A stretch of DNA of 64,000 nucleotides, from NCBI RefSeq assembly GCF_000419765.1, contig NZ_ATTQ01000001.1:463303-527302 (forward strand), written 5' to 3'. This DNA is from Rhizobium mongolense USDA 1844 (GTDB taxonomy: Bacteria > Pseudomonadota > Alphaproteobacteria > Rhizobiales > Rhizobiaceae). Both the position numbers and the translations under genes were made by a program. Shown in pieces: positions 63,820 through 64,000 of the stretch; the stretch's first letter is position 1, and every line of letters starts with the position of its first letter. The notes under the pieces are model-generated. The model was not told the DNA's origin, did no database searches, and was given only the letters and a program-made list of their open reading frames with translations.

Positions 63820-64000
63820 TGTTTATTCCTTTGCTGATCGAAAGTGCGCGGCGGAAGACGAGGACAAAGAGCAGCGTTACCAGGAGCAGGACGCTCGAAA
63901 GAGCTGCTGCAAACGGCCAGTCGAGAACGACCGTCGTCTGCTGGGCAATGAGGGTCGCCATGGTCATGGCTTCCGGTCCGCCGACGAGTGCTGGAGTGAT
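63809..64000 (-). CDS. ABC permease (PotB-like), C-terminal end, truncated by window
   Basis: The last 63 codons read 'ITPALVGGPEAMTMATLIAQ', then a membrane segment and a basic tail, ending at TGA 63811-63809, which overlaps the next gene's GTG. 'TPALVGG' is typical of PotB-type permeases. The rest of the operon, including an ATPase, should lie to the right of the window. Confidence 0.85.
   Translation of the reverse strand: MTPALVGGPEAMTMATLIAQQTTVVLDWPFAAALSSVLLLVTLLFVLVFRRALSISKGINSVA

Overview
The window looks like part of a large secondary replicon (megaplasmid or chromid) of an alphaproteobacterium in the Rhizobium/Agrobacterium group. The main evidence is a complete repABC replication and partition cassette at 16.5-20.2 kb, with the antisense RNA site between repB and repC and three 16-bp parS-like palindromes. 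The load of ABC importers, LysR/GntR/Lrp/TetR regulators and accessory catabolic operons, and the GC-rich coding sequence, fit this. No rRNA, tRNA or CRISPR array was seen.

Layout. 0-9.3 kb: end of a PHB-depolymerase-type esterase, a B12-dependent methylmalonyl-CoA mutase, a five-gene operon of flavin monooxygenase plus sulfonate/nitrate-type ABC importer, and a fosmidomycin-resistance-type MFS pump. 9.6-14.8 kb: an XRE regulator and a three-subunit molybdenum aldehyde/xanthine oxidase operon divergent from a TetR gene, with a 14-bp perfect palindrome between them. 15.2-20.2 kb: VapBC, a decayed tyrosine recombinase, then repABC. 20.9-25.6 kb: a FecBCD-type importer behind a cobalamin riboswitch and a small leader ORF, then an AztD-like zinc metallochaperone behind a Zur-like box. 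25.7-36.3 kb: small stress and metabolism genes (phosphoesterase, YciE/DUF892, cysteine hydrolase, oxyR-katG, PPOX protein, NUDIX hydrolase, saccharopine dehydrogenase with divergent Lrp, a P-loop kinase), with remnants of an EF-hand and an Hsp20 gene.

36.4-44.4 kb is a mosaic carrying three copies of one small tyrosine recombinase in the same orientation: one frameshifted, one truncated, one intact. Between them lie a NYN/OST-HTH protein, a sulfite-oxidase-type molybdoenzyme, a DMT exporter and a large protein joining an N-terminal GHKL ATPase to a C-terminal PD-(D/E)XK nuclease. That last gene sits directly against the broken recombinase copy and is the best candidate here for an undescribed (perhaps anti-phage) system.

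45.9-59.0 kb is a hydroxyproline-type catabolic locus: GntR regulator, polar amino-acid ABC importer, DapA-like lyase, FAD amino-acid dehydrogenase, aldehyde dehydrogenase, proline-racemase-family enzyme with an unusual Ser/Cys pair, two SDRs, a ProC-like reductase and a class III aminotransferase. The aminotransferase and the second SDR each carry a single-base frameshift. 59.3-64 kb: a small hypothetical gene, an orphan PhoB-type response regulator with two related palindromes in its leader, a 2-oxoamine-synthase-type PLP enzyme (AONS/CqsA fold), and a spermidine/putrescine-type ABC importer running off the window end.

Functions that appear to work together: B12 uptake with B12-dependent propionyl-CoA metabolism; VapBC with repABC for replicon maintenance; OxyR with KatG for peroxide defence; and the ABC importer with the hydroxyproline enzymes.
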